Shown here piece by piece: positions 1 to 6,880 of a stretch of 9,019 nt of DNA. Both the position numbers and the translations under genes were made by a program. A model generated the notes under the pieces. The model was not told the DNA's origin and did no database searches. It saw only the letters and a program-made list of their open reading frames with translations. Each line of letters starts with the position of its first letter. The stretch's first letter is position 1. The stretch covers positions 1 through 9,019 of the forward strand of contig JAYVIQ010000107.1 in NCBI GenBank assembly GCA_043770215.1, read 5' to 3'. The stretch comes from JAYVIQ01 sp043770215. GTDB lineage: Bacteria > Bacteroidota > Bacteroidia > Cytophagales > JAAEPT01.

Positions 1-120
1 TATCGGGTCAGGCTCTACGCTCTCGCTTTTGTTGCTGAAAAAGCAACAAAGAGCTCCGCTTCGATCCTTTTCGCAAAAAAAATAATAGGTACTGGTATCC
101 TTGCGGATATTCACAAAACA
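1..120 (+). repeat. Intergenic repeat element, copy 1 (may be cut by window edge)
   Basis: This non-coding stretch is a diverged copy of the element at about 5099-5223. Blocks shared in the same order are AGGCTC/AAGCTC, TGAAAAAGCAA (36-46, identical), TCCTTTTC, AAAAAATAATA, GGTATC, GGATATT and ACAAA. The centre folds as a hairpin: GCTTTTGTTGC at 25-35 pairs with GCAACAAAGAGC at 43-54 with one bulged G, around a TGAAAAA loop. The sequence GGGTCAGGCTCTACGCTC...GCTCCGCTTCGATCC resembles, from memory only, intergenic repeats that are common in Bacteroidota genomes. The element may begin left of the window. No function can be assigned. Confidence 0.6.
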
Positions 121-169
121 TTTTAAGTAAACGATTTTTAAAATAATAAAAAATGATAAAAAATTCCTT

Positions 170-455
170 TTAAAAATTAATTCCTAAATACAATTTACCT
201 TCTTTTATTTCTGTTGGAAATGTTTTTAGATCTCTGCACCCCCTACTCTACATCCTCCAGTTTTGATATAAAAAACATAATTATGAAAAGGACAAGCTAC
301 ACCACCTGAAAGAAGCATATTGCCTTTACTTAGAGAATCATATTGATGAGAGCATGTATCACTATGGCATAAAAAATGCCTTGGTGTTTACCAAGGCACT
401 TTCTTTCATTATGAATACAAATTGTGATAAGTTTAAGTTCCTTAACTTTACCAGC
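170..455 (-). pseudogene. Decayed Rieske [2Fe-2S] ferredoxin-like gene, at least two frameshifts
   Basis: Three consecutive minus-strand frames together read as one small Rieske protein of about 100 residues. The first (from 455) gives GKVKELKL...HQGIFYAI. It then slips by one base at ATAGT (365-361) into SDTCSHQYDSLSKGN...VACPFHNYVF...RVGGAEI, which ends at TAA 228-226. The tail KTFPTEIKEGKLYLGINF resumes in a third frame at 226 and stops at 170. The middle frame carries the cluster ligands as C-x-H-x17-C-x2-H (CSH and CPFH), the Rieske signature. Rieske ferredoxins pass electrons to oxygenases or reductases. No ATG opens the first frame, which follows a TGA, so the N-terminus is also damaged or lies in another frame. 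It follows murA on the same strand. The frameshifts could instead be sequencing errors, but three separate problems favour true decay. Confidence 0.75.
371..398 (-). terminator. Intrinsic terminator-like hairpin downstream of murA
   Basis: On the minus strand TGCCTTGGT pairs perfectly with ACCAAGGCA (9 bp, AAAC loop), and the second arm is followed at once by TTTTTT. It lies about 90 bases past the murA stop, where the leftward helicase-DUF4290-murA run would be expected to end. It sits inside the Rieske relic, so in an intact ancestor it would have been part of the coding sequence. It is therefore either a fortuitous hairpin or a terminator tolerated because the downstream gene is dead. Confidence 0.6.
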
Positions 456-489
456 TCAGAAACTTAGGTTTTGTGCTATAAGAATCCAA

Positions 490-1794
490 TTACAATCTTT
501 TTATTTGAGCTCCTAAAGCATTTAAACGAGTATCTATAAATTGATATCCTCTATCTATTTGTTCTATGTTATGAATGGTACTTTTTCCTTTTGCAGAAAG
601 TGCAGCAATAAGCAAAGATACACCTGCTCTTATGTCTGGCGATGTCATGGTTATTCCTTTTAAATCCAATCTATTGTCTAAACCAATAACAGTAGCTCTG
701 TGTGGATCACATAAAATAATTTGAGCACCCATATCTATTAACTTATCTACAAAAAACAATCTGCTTTCAAACATTTTCTGGTGTATTAGTACAGAACCCT
801 TTGCTTGTGTGGCTACAACCAGAACAATACTCAATAAATCTGGTGTAAATCCAGGCCAAGGAGCATCTGAAATGGTTAAAATAGAACCGTCTATAAGAGT
901 ATCAATCTCATAGTTTTCTTGTTCTGGAATGTGTATATCATCTCCAATAATGTCCATTTTAATACCTAGTTTCTGAAAAACTTTAGGTATAATGCCTAGC
1001 ATATCTATTCTACAATCTTTTATTGTGATTTCGGAACCTGTCATGGCGGCAAGTCCAATGAAACTACCTATTTCTATCATGTCTGGCAAAATTCTATGTG
1101 TACAGCCTTTTAATTCCTTTACACCTTCAATTACCAAAAGATTAGATCCTACACCTGATATTTTAGCACCCATTCTGTTTAGCATTTCTGCCAATTGCTG
1201 CAAATAAGGCTCGCAGGCTGCATTGTATATAGTTGTTTTACCTTCTGCCATAGTGGCTGCCATAAGTATGTTTGCAGTGCCTGTTACAGATGCTTCGTCT
1301 AACAACATGTATGTGCCTACTAATTTTTTTGCCGTAATGGTAAAAAAACTGCTGTCACTATCATAATCAAATTCTGCACCTAAATTTTGCATACCTATAA
1401 AATGGGTATCCATAGGTCTTCTGCCTATTTTATCTCCACCTGGCTTAGGCAATTTTCCTTTTCCAAATCTAGCCAATAATGGTCCTAATATCATTACAGA
1501 ACCCCTTATTGCAGAAGCTTTTTCTTTGAAAGAATCTGTTTCCAAATAATCTAAATTCACCTTATCTGCTGTAAATTCAACAGTAGAAGCATCTAGTCTA
1601 TTAATTGTAACTCCAAGAGCAGCCAAAAGTTCTATAAGCTTATTTACATCTCGTATGTCTGGGATGTTGCTTATAGTTACTTTTTCATTGGTGAGCAACG
1701 GAGCACACAATACTTGCAGAGCTTCATTTTTAGCACCTTGAGGAATAATTTCTCCTTTTAATTTTTTACCACCTATTATTTCAAACGATGCCAT
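490..1794 (-). CDS. murA: UDP-N-acetylglucosamine 1-carboxyvinyltransferase (MurA), Asp in place of the active-site Cys
   Basis: MurA transfers enolpyruvate from PEP to UDP-GlcNAc, the first committed step of peptidoglycan precursor synthesis in the cytoplasm. The 434-residue product covers the whole EPSP-synthase-like double fold. Visible landmarks are K22-N23 in the GAKNEALQ motif, R97, the active-site loop PGGDKIGRRPMDTH (118-131), the TGTANILMAA segment (171-180), D319 in APWPGFTPDL (E. coli D305 by motif) and R389 in SPDIRAG. The loop residue that is Cys115 in E. coli, the site alkylated by fosfomycin, is D121 here. This is a known natural variant in other bacteria and predicts intrinsic fosfomycin resistance. 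The start MASFEIIGG fits the family and its ATG overlaps the TAA of the DUF4290 gene (TAATG), so translation is probably coupled. Confidence 0.97.
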   Translation of the reverse strand: MASFEIIGGKKLKGEIIPQGAKNEALQVLCAPLLTNEKVTISNIPDIRDVNKLIELLAALGVTINRLDASTVEFTADKVNLDYLETDSFKEKASAIRGSVMILGPLLARFGKGKLPKPGGDKIGRRPMDTHFIGMQNLGAEFDYDSDSSFFTITAKKLVGTYMLLDEASVTGTANILMAATMAEGKTTIYNAACEPYLQQLAEMLNRMGAKISGVGSNLLVIEGVKELKGCTHRILPDMIEIGSFIGLAAMTGSEITIKDCRIDMLGIIPKVFQKLGIKMDIIGDDIHIPEQENYEIDTLIDGSILTISDAPWPGFTPDLLSIVLVVATQAKGSVLIHQKMFESRLFFVDKLIDMGAQIILCDPHRATVIGLDNRLDLKGITMTSPDIRAGVSLLIAALSAKGKSTIHNIEQIDRGYQFIDTRLNALGAQIKRL

Positions 1795-2471
1795 TATTTG
1801 CGTTTTTTAAACTTGTTGTTATTGCTCGATACTCCTTTGGCTACGGGCTTATTTACTTTTTTCTTATAACTTTGATTGGCATCGCTTACAAGCTCTGCTT
1901 TTGATACATAAAATAAATCCAACTCTTGAACTTTGGTTCTATCAACTTTAAGCTTGTTTCTAGATAAACTTTCTATCTGATTGCAAATGACATCGTCTTC
2001 TAAAATATCTGAATTAAAGTCTGCGTAAAACTTTTTCATCATTTTCCCTACTTTAGAAATCCCCGCCAATTGTCTATCTGGATCTTCTTCTGTTACTAGT
2101 TTCAGAACAATTTTCTCCAAATTTTTGCCATAATGTTTCAGTCTTATAGCACCTATGTCATAAGCTACTTTTTGAGGCTTTTTTTGTAATTCTTCTGGCT
2201 TTGGTTTTTCAAAACCTGAGTTTTCTACTTCTAACGAAAAATTTGTTATGATGTGCAAATGATCCCACATCATTTGTTCATTTTCTTGGTTGTCTCTATA
2301 AGCAGGATTTATAAGCTTCATCAGCTTAATTAGAGATTTTGCTTTTTCTAAGCGCTCTTCAGGGTTCTCAATTTTGACAACGTAATCTGCCATATCTTGA
2401 ACACTTCGGCCATATTCTTTTAATTTAATGTCTACTCTTTGGGTATTATAGTCAAAATTTTGCATTAGCAT
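1794..2471 (-). CDS. DUF4290 family protein, function unknown
   Basis: This 225-residue soluble protein is recognised as DUF4290, a family I know only from Bacteroidota and often next to murA. It has no signal peptide or membrane segment. The body looks alpha-helical and highly charged, and the C-terminus (from about 202) is a basic, Asn/Ser/Lys-rich tail ending FKKRK that looks disordered. Residues 17-52 and 111-146 align without gaps as an internal repeat: LKEYG/LKHYG, then E-x-P at 35-37 and 129-131, then KLMK/KMMK. The gene lies 42 bases after the helicase and shares TAATG with murA, so it is in the same transcript, but its role is unknown. The second ATG, six bases in (MQNFDYN), is an equally plausible start. 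A link to cell-wall synthesis would be inference from position only. Confidence 0.88.
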   Translation of the reverse strand: MLMQNFDYNTQRVDIKLKEYGRSVQDMADYVVKIENPEERLEKAKSLIKLMKLINPAYRDNQENEQMMWDHLHIITNFSLEVENSGFEKPKPEELQKKPQKVAYDIGAIRLKHYGKNLEKIVLKLVTEEDPDRQLAGISKVGKMMKKFYADFNSDILEDDVICNQIESLSRNKLKVDRTKVQELDLFYVSKAELVSDANQSYKKKVNKPVAKGVSSNNNKFKKRK

Positions 2472-2513
2472 TTTCTATTTTTTTGAACCTTGTCTTAGAT
2501 TCAATATGTTAAA

Positions 2514-4772
2514 TTAAGAATGTATTTTCAATTTAGCAAAGGAAAGTAGTAAGGTCTTTTCTCCAACACGCTCAAAAACAATAATTGCTTTTCCTGGGTG
2601 GTTGCTAAAATCTATTTGTTGCACCATACCCATTCCAAAATTTGGATGCTCAACTTTTACTCCAACTCTAAGTAATGAATTGTCACTAGCTTCAAAACCT
2701 TCTGTTTTTTGTGCTATTGTTTTAAGCGATCCAATGCTTGTACTTCTATTTTTATACCCGCTTAACAAAGTGCTATAATTGGTGCTTAAATTTCTATCTG
2801 CCCCCATAGAGTTGCTAATTTGAGGCTTTGAAGAAATGGGTTTGTTTAAAAAAATAGGATTAATTTCTTTTAAAAACCTACTTGGTTCGCAATTTTTTAG
2901 TTTACCAAATCTAAATCTAGTCAAAGCATAAGACAAAGAAAGTTGTAATTCTGCTCTGGTAATGGCCACATAAAAAAGTCTCCTTTCTTCTTCTAAATCA
3001 GCTCTTGAACTAAGCATCATTTGAGATGGAAACAATTCTTCTTCTACTCCTACTATGTATACATATTTAAACTCCAACCCTTTTGAAGAATGGATGGTCA
3101 TTAACGAAACATAATCACTTACGTCATCTTTTTCATCTGCATTTGTTAGTAAAGCCACCTCTTGTAAAAAAGCAGCCAAGCTTTTATCCTCTCTTCCTTC
3201 TTCTACTACAAATTCTTTTATACCGTTAAGTAATTCCTGGAAGTTTTCATATCTAGCTACCCCCTCAACGCTTTTGTCGCTATGCAATTCTGCCATGAGT
3301 TTAGATTCTTTGGCTATTTGCTGAGCTGCTTCAAAGGCATCTTTGGAAGCTACTGCTTGCCTAAAATTTTTCATCATGGTTACAAAATCCTCTACACCTG
3401 AGGCTGCTCTTGCAGGTAGGTAAGAGTGGGCATTGTCCATAGATTCCCACAAATTAATGTTATTGTCATTGGCTACCAATACAATTTTTTGGATTGTTGC
3501 CTCTCCAATCCCTCTTTTTGGATAATTTATTACTCGCTTAAATGCTTCTTCATCATTTTCATTTACAGTAAGTCTAAAATAAGAAAGCAAATCTTTTATT
3601 TCTTTTCTTTGGTAAAAAGAAACACCTCCAAAAATTCTGTATGGAGTATTCATTTTACGCAATGCTTCTTCTAAACTTCTAGACTGAGAGTTGGTTCTGT
3701 ACAAAATGGCAAAATCTTTATAATTTCTGCTGTTTTGCATTTTGTACTCGTAGATAGAGTTGGCAATCATTTTTGCCTCTTCATTATCACTATTGGCAAC
3801 CATAAGGTTAATGAGGTTTCCGCTAGAATTTTCTGTAAAAACTTTCTTTTTAAGCTGAGCTGTGTTGTGAGAAATAATCTCATTGGCGGCTTGAACTATT
3901 GTTTTAGTAGATCTGTAATTTTGTTCTAGTTTGTATACTTTTAGCTCATCATAATCTTTTTCGAAATTGAGTATGTTTTGTATGTCTGCACCCCTAAAGG
4001 CATAAATACTCTGAGCATCATCTCCTACTACACAAATATTCCTTCTTCTTGCACTCAGTTTTCTTGTAATGTAATATTGGCAAAGGTTGGTGTCTTGAAA
4101 CTCATCTACCATTACATAATGAAAACGATCTTGATACTTATTTAAAATCTCTACATGATTGCGCAGAAGCAGACTGGTATTGAATAATAAATCGTCAAAA
4201 TCCATAGCTCCTGATTTAAAGCTACGCTCTTGGTAGGCTTTATAGATTTTTCCAAGGTGTGGTTTCCTTGCACTTTCGTCGTCAGAAAGATAAATAGGGT
4301 TTTTGTTGTATTCTTCGTAGGACACTAATTTATTTTTGGCCCAAGAAATTCTACTCAAAACAGTATTTGCTGTGTATAATTTATCATCCAAATGCATTTC
4401 TTTTACTAATGATCTGATTAGCGATTTGCTATCGTCTGTATCATAAATAGTAAAGTTGCTTGGGTAACCCAATAGATGCCCTTCTGACCTTAAAATTCTG
4501 GCAAATACAGAGTGAAAAGTACCCATCCAAAGGTTGCGGGCATTGGGGCCCACAAACTTTTCTATACGGTCTTTCATTTCTTTAGCTGCTTTGTTTGTAA
4601 AAGTAAGCGAAAGTATATTGTAAGGATCTACTCCCTTTTTTATTAAATGTGCAATTCTATAAGTGAGCACACGTGTTTTGCCAGATCCTGCACCCGCAAT
4701 AATCATTACAGGTCCCTCAGTTTGCATTACTGCATCTCTTTGAGACGGATTGAGCGATTCTAAATAATCCAT
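2514..4772 (-). CDS. uvrD: UvrD/PcrA-type superfamily 1A DNA helicase
   Basis: This is a 3'-5' ATP-dependent DNA helicase, which in this family acts in nucleotide-excision repair, mismatch repair and clearing of recombination or transcription intermediates. The 752 residues show every SF1A motif in order: Q motif LNPSQRDAV (7-15), Walker A AGAGSGKT (26-33), Ia TFTNKAAKEM (57-66), II VDEFQDT (222-228), III GDDAQSIYAFRGA (250-262), IV EQNYRST (283-289), V TIHSSKGLEF (559-568) and VI EERRLFYVAITRAE (595-608). After a Ser/Asn-rich linker (about 640-700), the C-terminus GVKVEHPNFGMGMV...FAKLKI (704-750) matches the Tudor-like module that binds RNA polymerase in PcrA/UvrD. All catalytic residues are intact and the length is normal. 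It is the first gene of the leftward run. UvrD versus PcrA is a naming matter here. Confidence 0.96.
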   Translation of the reverse strand: MDYLESLNPSQRDAVMQTEGPVMIIAGAGSGKTRVLTYRIAHLIKKGVDPYNILSLTFTNKAAKEMKDRIEKFVGPNARNLWMGTFHSVFARILRSEGHLLGYPSNFTIYDTDDSKSLIRSLVKEMHLDDKLYTANTVLSRISWAKNKLVSYEEYNKNPIYLSDDESARKPHLGKIYKAYQERSFKSGAMDFDDLLFNTSLLLRNHVEILNKYQDRFHYVMVDEFQDTNLCQYYITRKLSARRRNICVVGDDAQSIYAFRGADIQNILNFEKDYDELKVYKLEQNYRSTKTIVQAANEIISHNTAQLKKKVFTENSSGNLINLMVANSDNEEAKMIANSIYEYKMQNSRNYKDFAILYRTNSQSRSLEEALRKMNTPYRIFGGVSFYQRKEIKDLLSYFRLTVNENDEEAFKRVINYPKRGIGEATIQKIVLVANDNNINLWESMDNAHSYLPARAASGVEDFVTMMKNFRQAVASKDAFEAAQQIAKESKLMAELHSDKSVEGVARYENFQELLNGIKEFVVEEGREDKSLAAFLQEVALLTNADEKDDVSDYVSLMTIHSSKGLEFKYVYIVGVEEELFPSQMMLSSRADLEEERRLFYVAITRAELQLSLSYALTRFRFGKLKNCEPSRFLKEINPIFLNKPISSKPQISNSMGADRNLSTNYSTLLSGYKNRSTSIGSLKTIAQKTEGFEASDNSLLRVGVKVEHPNFGMGMVQQIDFSNHPGKAIIVFERVGEKTLLLSFAKLKIHS

Positions 4773-4953
4773 AGTCTTGCAAATTACTAAACAATAAATC
4801 CAAAAGCTTAGCTAAATGTCACTTTTTATACACAATACTTATTTGTTGGACAAAAAAAGCCGCACGTAATTTGACTAAAAACGTAAATATTTATTTTAGT
4901 TAGGATTATAAAAATACCTAGTTTTAAAGAATAAAATGAACTAATTTATATAC

Positions 4954-4968
4954 TGATTTTGAAAATCA
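4954..4968. promoter_or_regulatory. Palindrome TGATTTTGAAAATCA, possible operator
   Basis: Two perfect 7-base arms surround a single central G, midway in the divergent spacer. A dimeric regulator could bind here, but the base composition makes chance palindromes common and no second copy was noticed. The hairpin would be too weak and too A/T-rich to act as a terminator. Confidence 0.25.
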
Positions 4969-5098
4969 ATGCCTATTTTATTTTTGAAAAAAATATTCGT
5001 GCAACTACTTTTTATCAAAAAAAAAACTAAAACTTCTCAGCAAAAAAATATTGTGTGTGCCTGTAATTGTACATGCAGGGAAATTGATTCGTGATTTT

Positions 5099-5223
5099 GG
5101 GCGAAAACCTGTAAGCTCATCTTTGTCTCACTTTTTTTTTGAAAAAGCAAAAAAGTGCTCAGTTCCTCTCCTTTTCTTTAAAAAATAATAAAAACGGGTA
5201 TCATTGAGGATATTAACAAAGAA
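5099..5223 (+). repeat. Intergenic repeat element, copy 2
   Basis: This is the diverged second copy of the element at 1-120, in the same orientation, with the same block order: AAGCTC (5113-5118), TGAAAAAGCAA (5140-5150), TCCTTTTC, AAAAAATAATA, GGTATC, TTG, GGATATT, ACAAA. The hairpin is kept although its arm sequence has changed: CACTTTTTT (5129-5137) pairs with AAAAAAGTG (5149-5157), whereas copy 1 uses a GTTGC/GCAAC-type stem. It ends about 90 bases before the SDR start codon. Confidence 0.6.
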
Positions 5224-5314
5224 TTTATAAATTTATAATTTAGAAAATCTAACACTCCCATAAATAAAATACGCTAGTCAAATAACTTTTAAAATAATAA
5301 TTTGTTTAAAAAAT

Positions 5315-6007
5315 ATGAAAACATTCTTAATCATAGGTGCTTCTTCTGGTATAGGAAAAGCAATATCTACTAGCTTAGCAAAAGATGGGCACAGAGTCAT
5401 TGGAACGTATAACACTACAGAACCTACAGACGCATCTACCATAGAAATGCACAAGTACAATGCAACTGAAACTGAAAATTTACTTTTAGATATAGAACAG
5501 TTGGATGGTTTAGTTTACTGCCCTGGTGCAATAAATCTAAAACCCTTTGCTAGAACAAAGCCAGAAGATTATATAAAAGACTTTGATTTACAAGTAGTTG
5601 GAGCAGTAAAAATTATTCAGCAGTACCTTCCACAACTTAAAAAAGGTAATTTCCCTTCTATAGTTCTGTTTTCTACAGTGGCTGTAGGAAGTGGTTTTGC
5701 GTTTCATTCTATTGTATCTGCTTCCAAAGGTGCCATAGAAGGACTTACAAAATCTTTGGCAGCTGAACTTAGCCCAACCATAAGGGTAAACTGTATAGCT
5801 CCATCTCTTACTAACACCCCGCTTGCAAAACATTTATTAGGTACAGAAGAAAAAATTCTAGCCAATGCCAATAGACACCCATTAAAAGCAATAGGAACTC
5901 CAGAAGATATTGCTTCTATGGCTGAATTTCTTTTAGGAGAAAAATCTAAATGGATAACAGGACAGATTATCTCTATTGATGGTGGAATGTCTACACTAAA
6001 GGTTTAA
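5315..6007 (+). CDS. SDR-family (Rossmann-fold) protein lacking the catalytic tyrosine
   Basis: This 230-residue classical-SDR-sized protein has the nucleotide-binding glycine motif GASSGIG (8-14), a CPG at 69-71 where NNAG is usual, the FSTVAV strand with S120, the K138 helix (SASKGAIEGLTKSLAAE), the RVNCIAP strand (157-163) and the ending TGQIISIDGGMS. In active SDRs a Tyr sits four residues before the Lys (YxxxK). Here that position is V134 (VSASK), and the usual catalytic Asn of the DxNxxG segment appears to be Q93. NAD(P) binding looks intact, but ordinary alcohol/ketone chemistry is doubtful, so it may bind a nucleotide as a sensor or scaffold or use different chemistry. It is the first gene of the rightward cluster that ends in photolyases. 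The substrate is unknown. The start fits the beta-1 strand MKTFLIIGASS. Confidence 0.9.
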   Translation: MKTFLIIGASSGIGKAISTSLAKDGHRVIGTYNTTEPTDASTIEMHKYNATETENLLLDIEQLDGLVYCPGAINLKPFARTKPEDYIKDFDLQVVGAVKIIQQYLPQLKKGNFPSIVLFSTVAVGSGFAFHSIVSASKGAIEGLTKSLAAELSPTIRVNCIAPSLTNTPLAKHLLGTEEKILANANRHPLKAIGTPEDIASMAEFLLGEKSKWITGQIISIDGGMSTLKV

Positions 6008-6112
6008 TTAAATTACTGAACAAGTATTTGCAAATTCTATATTTAGAACTGTAATCCCACCAAATTTGACACACATCTAAAATTAGTAAATAAAAAAATA
6101 CCATATACAAAC

Positions 6113-6583
6113 ATGGCACATTTTCAAAAAAAGGAAGTTCAAATAATAAATGCTTCAATTGAAGAGGTTTGGGATTTTATTTCATCACCAAATAACTTAA
6201 AAAAAATAACACCAGAGTACATGGGATTTGATATAACAAGTGCTGAACTTCCAGAAAAAATGTATCCTGGTATGATTATTACCTACAAACTTTCTCCTTT
6301 GCCAGGAATAAAAATAAACTGGATGACAGAAATAACACATGTTAAAGAACTAAGTTACTTTGTAGACGAGCAAAGAATGGGGCCTTACACCATGTGGCAT
6401 CATGAGCATCATTTAGAAAAAACAGAAGACGGTCAGGTAAAAATGACCGATTTGATTACATACATTACCCCCCTGGGTTTTTTAGGCGCTTTTGCTAATG
6501 AAATACTTATAAAAGGCGAACTAAAAAAAATATTTGATTTTAGAAGAGCTGCTATTGACAACTATTTTGGTAAAAGAAATTAG
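6113..6583 (+). CDS. SRPBCC (START/Bet v1-like) ligand-binding protein
   Basis: This 156-residue cytoplasmic protein has the pattern of the SRPBCC fold, a beta-sheet wrapped around a long C-terminal helix that forms a hydrophobic ligand cavity. Visible landmarks are the first strand and helix (QKKEVQIINASIEEVWDFIS), SPNNLKKITP (25-34), INWMTEIT (68-75), the His/Trp-rich strand FVDEQRMGPYTMWHHEHH (83-100), DLITYITPLGFLG (113-125) and the final helix through FDFRR (141-145). The ligand is unknown. Proteins of this type recur beside photolyase genes in bacteria, so a role in a light or oxidative-stress response is likely but inferred. It starts about 105 bases after the SDR stop, so it may have its own promoter, and lies 18 bases before the DUF2805 gene. 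There is no Shine-Dalgarno; the leader is A-rich. Confidence 0.88.
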   Translation: MAHFQKKEVQIINASIEEVWDFISSPNNLKKITPEYMGFDITSAELPEKMYPGMIITYKLSPLPGIKINWMTEITHVKELSYFVDEQRMGPYTMWHHEHHLEKTEDGQVKMTDLITYITPLGFLGAFANEILIKGELKKIFDFRRAAIDNYFGKRN

Positions 6584-6601
6584 AAAAAGTAATGCATTAA
6601 A

Positions 6602-6880
6602 ATGAAAAAATTTTCTGAAGAAGATACAAATAGAATCATACAAATGGCTTGGGAAGACAGAACCACCTTCGATGCCATAAAATTACAATTTGGACTAACA
6701 CAAGGAGAAACTGAAAAATTTATGCGTAGCCAATTAAATCCTAACAGCTTTAAGTTGTGGCGCAAAAGAGTTTCTAGCGGTGTGGGTATAAAACATTTAG
6801 CCAAAAGAGATGAAGTAAGCACACGTTTCAAATGTACATTACAAAGAAACATAAGCCTAAATAAAATTTCTAAAAGATGA
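6602..6880 (+). CDS. DUF2805 / TIGR03643 family small basic protein
   Basis: This 92-residue protein is recognised as the TIGR03643 (DUF2805) family from RIIQMAWEDRTTFDAIKLQF (11-30), FGLTQGETEKFMR (30-42) and NSFKLWRKRV (48-57). The family has no established function, and its members are often found near photolyase or cryptochrome genes. The first half looks helical. The stretch AIKLQFGLTQGETEKFMRSQ is compatible with a helix-turn-helix, followed by a strongly basic LWRKRV and a Lys/Arg-rich tail, so nucleic-acid binding is a reasonable guess but not shown. The TGA stop overlaps the ATG of the next gene (ATGA, 6877-6880), implying translational coupling to the short photolyase-like protein. 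A small regulator or accessory factor for the repair enzymes would fit. Confidence 0.88.
   Translation: MKKFSEEDTNRIIQMAWEDRTTFDAIKLQFGLTQGETEKFMRSQLNPNSFKLWRKRVSSGVGIKHLAKRDEVSTRFKCTLQRNISLNKISKR

Larger units (their letters stand above)
4773..5314. other. Divergent intergenic spacer without genes
   Basis: This AT-rich spacer of about 540 bases separates the leftward helicase operon from the rightward SDR-photolyase operon and should hold both promoters. I found no coding continuity in any frame, no tRNA and no clear Bacteroidota promoter (TTTG then TANNTTTG) at a convincing distance from either start. It holds a 15-bp palindrome (4954-4968) and repeat copy 2 (about 5099-5223). The last 90 bases before the SDR start are almost pure A/T with a TTTAAAAAAT leader and no Shine-Dalgarno, as is usual in the phylum. 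Confidence 0.6.

Noticed and set aside
131..165. TTTTAAAATAATAA shared with the SDR leader (5286-5300) as part of the repeat
   Set aside because: It is low-complexity A/T sequence outside the aligned repeat blocks and at different spacing in the two copies.
992..1207. Plus-strand open frame opposite murA (71 codons)
   Set aside because: It lies wholly antisense to a well-conserved MurA sequence and has no recognisable motif or leader; it is a shadow frame.
3426..3929. Two plus-strand open frames opposite the helicase
   Set aside because: They are antisense to intact helicase sequence, Phe/Ile/Cys-rich from reverse-complemented codons, and have no family resemblance.
5096..5125. TTTG-N18-CATCTTTG as a Bacteroidota-type promoter for the SDR operon
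   Set aside because: The -7 box has one mismatch, the site is inside the repeat copy, and it is almost 200 bases from the start codon; copy 1 has no equivalent.
5222..5233. AATTTATAAATT perfect palindrome before the SDR gene
   Set aside because: It is A/T only, in a very A/T-rich leader, so easily due to chance.
5278..5460. Minus-strand open frame opposite the SDR start
   Set aside because: The SDR glycine motif is on the other strand here, and the antisense product has no recognisable features.
5588..5833. Minus-strand open frame opposite the SDR gene
   Set aside because: It is antisense to conserved SDR motifs, with Cys/Arg/Tyr-rich composition typical of a shadow frame.
6065..6094. TTTGACA with A/T-rich sequence 17-20 bases on, upstream of the SRPBCC gene, as a promoter
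   Set aside because: The -35-like box is good, but there is no convincing -10 or TANNTTTG box at the right distance, and the primary sigma factor of this phylum does not use TTGACA/TATAAT.
6580..6852. Minus-strand open frame opposite the DUF2805 gene
   Set aside because: The plus-strand product matches a known family and has a coupled stop/start, so the antisense frame is not needed.
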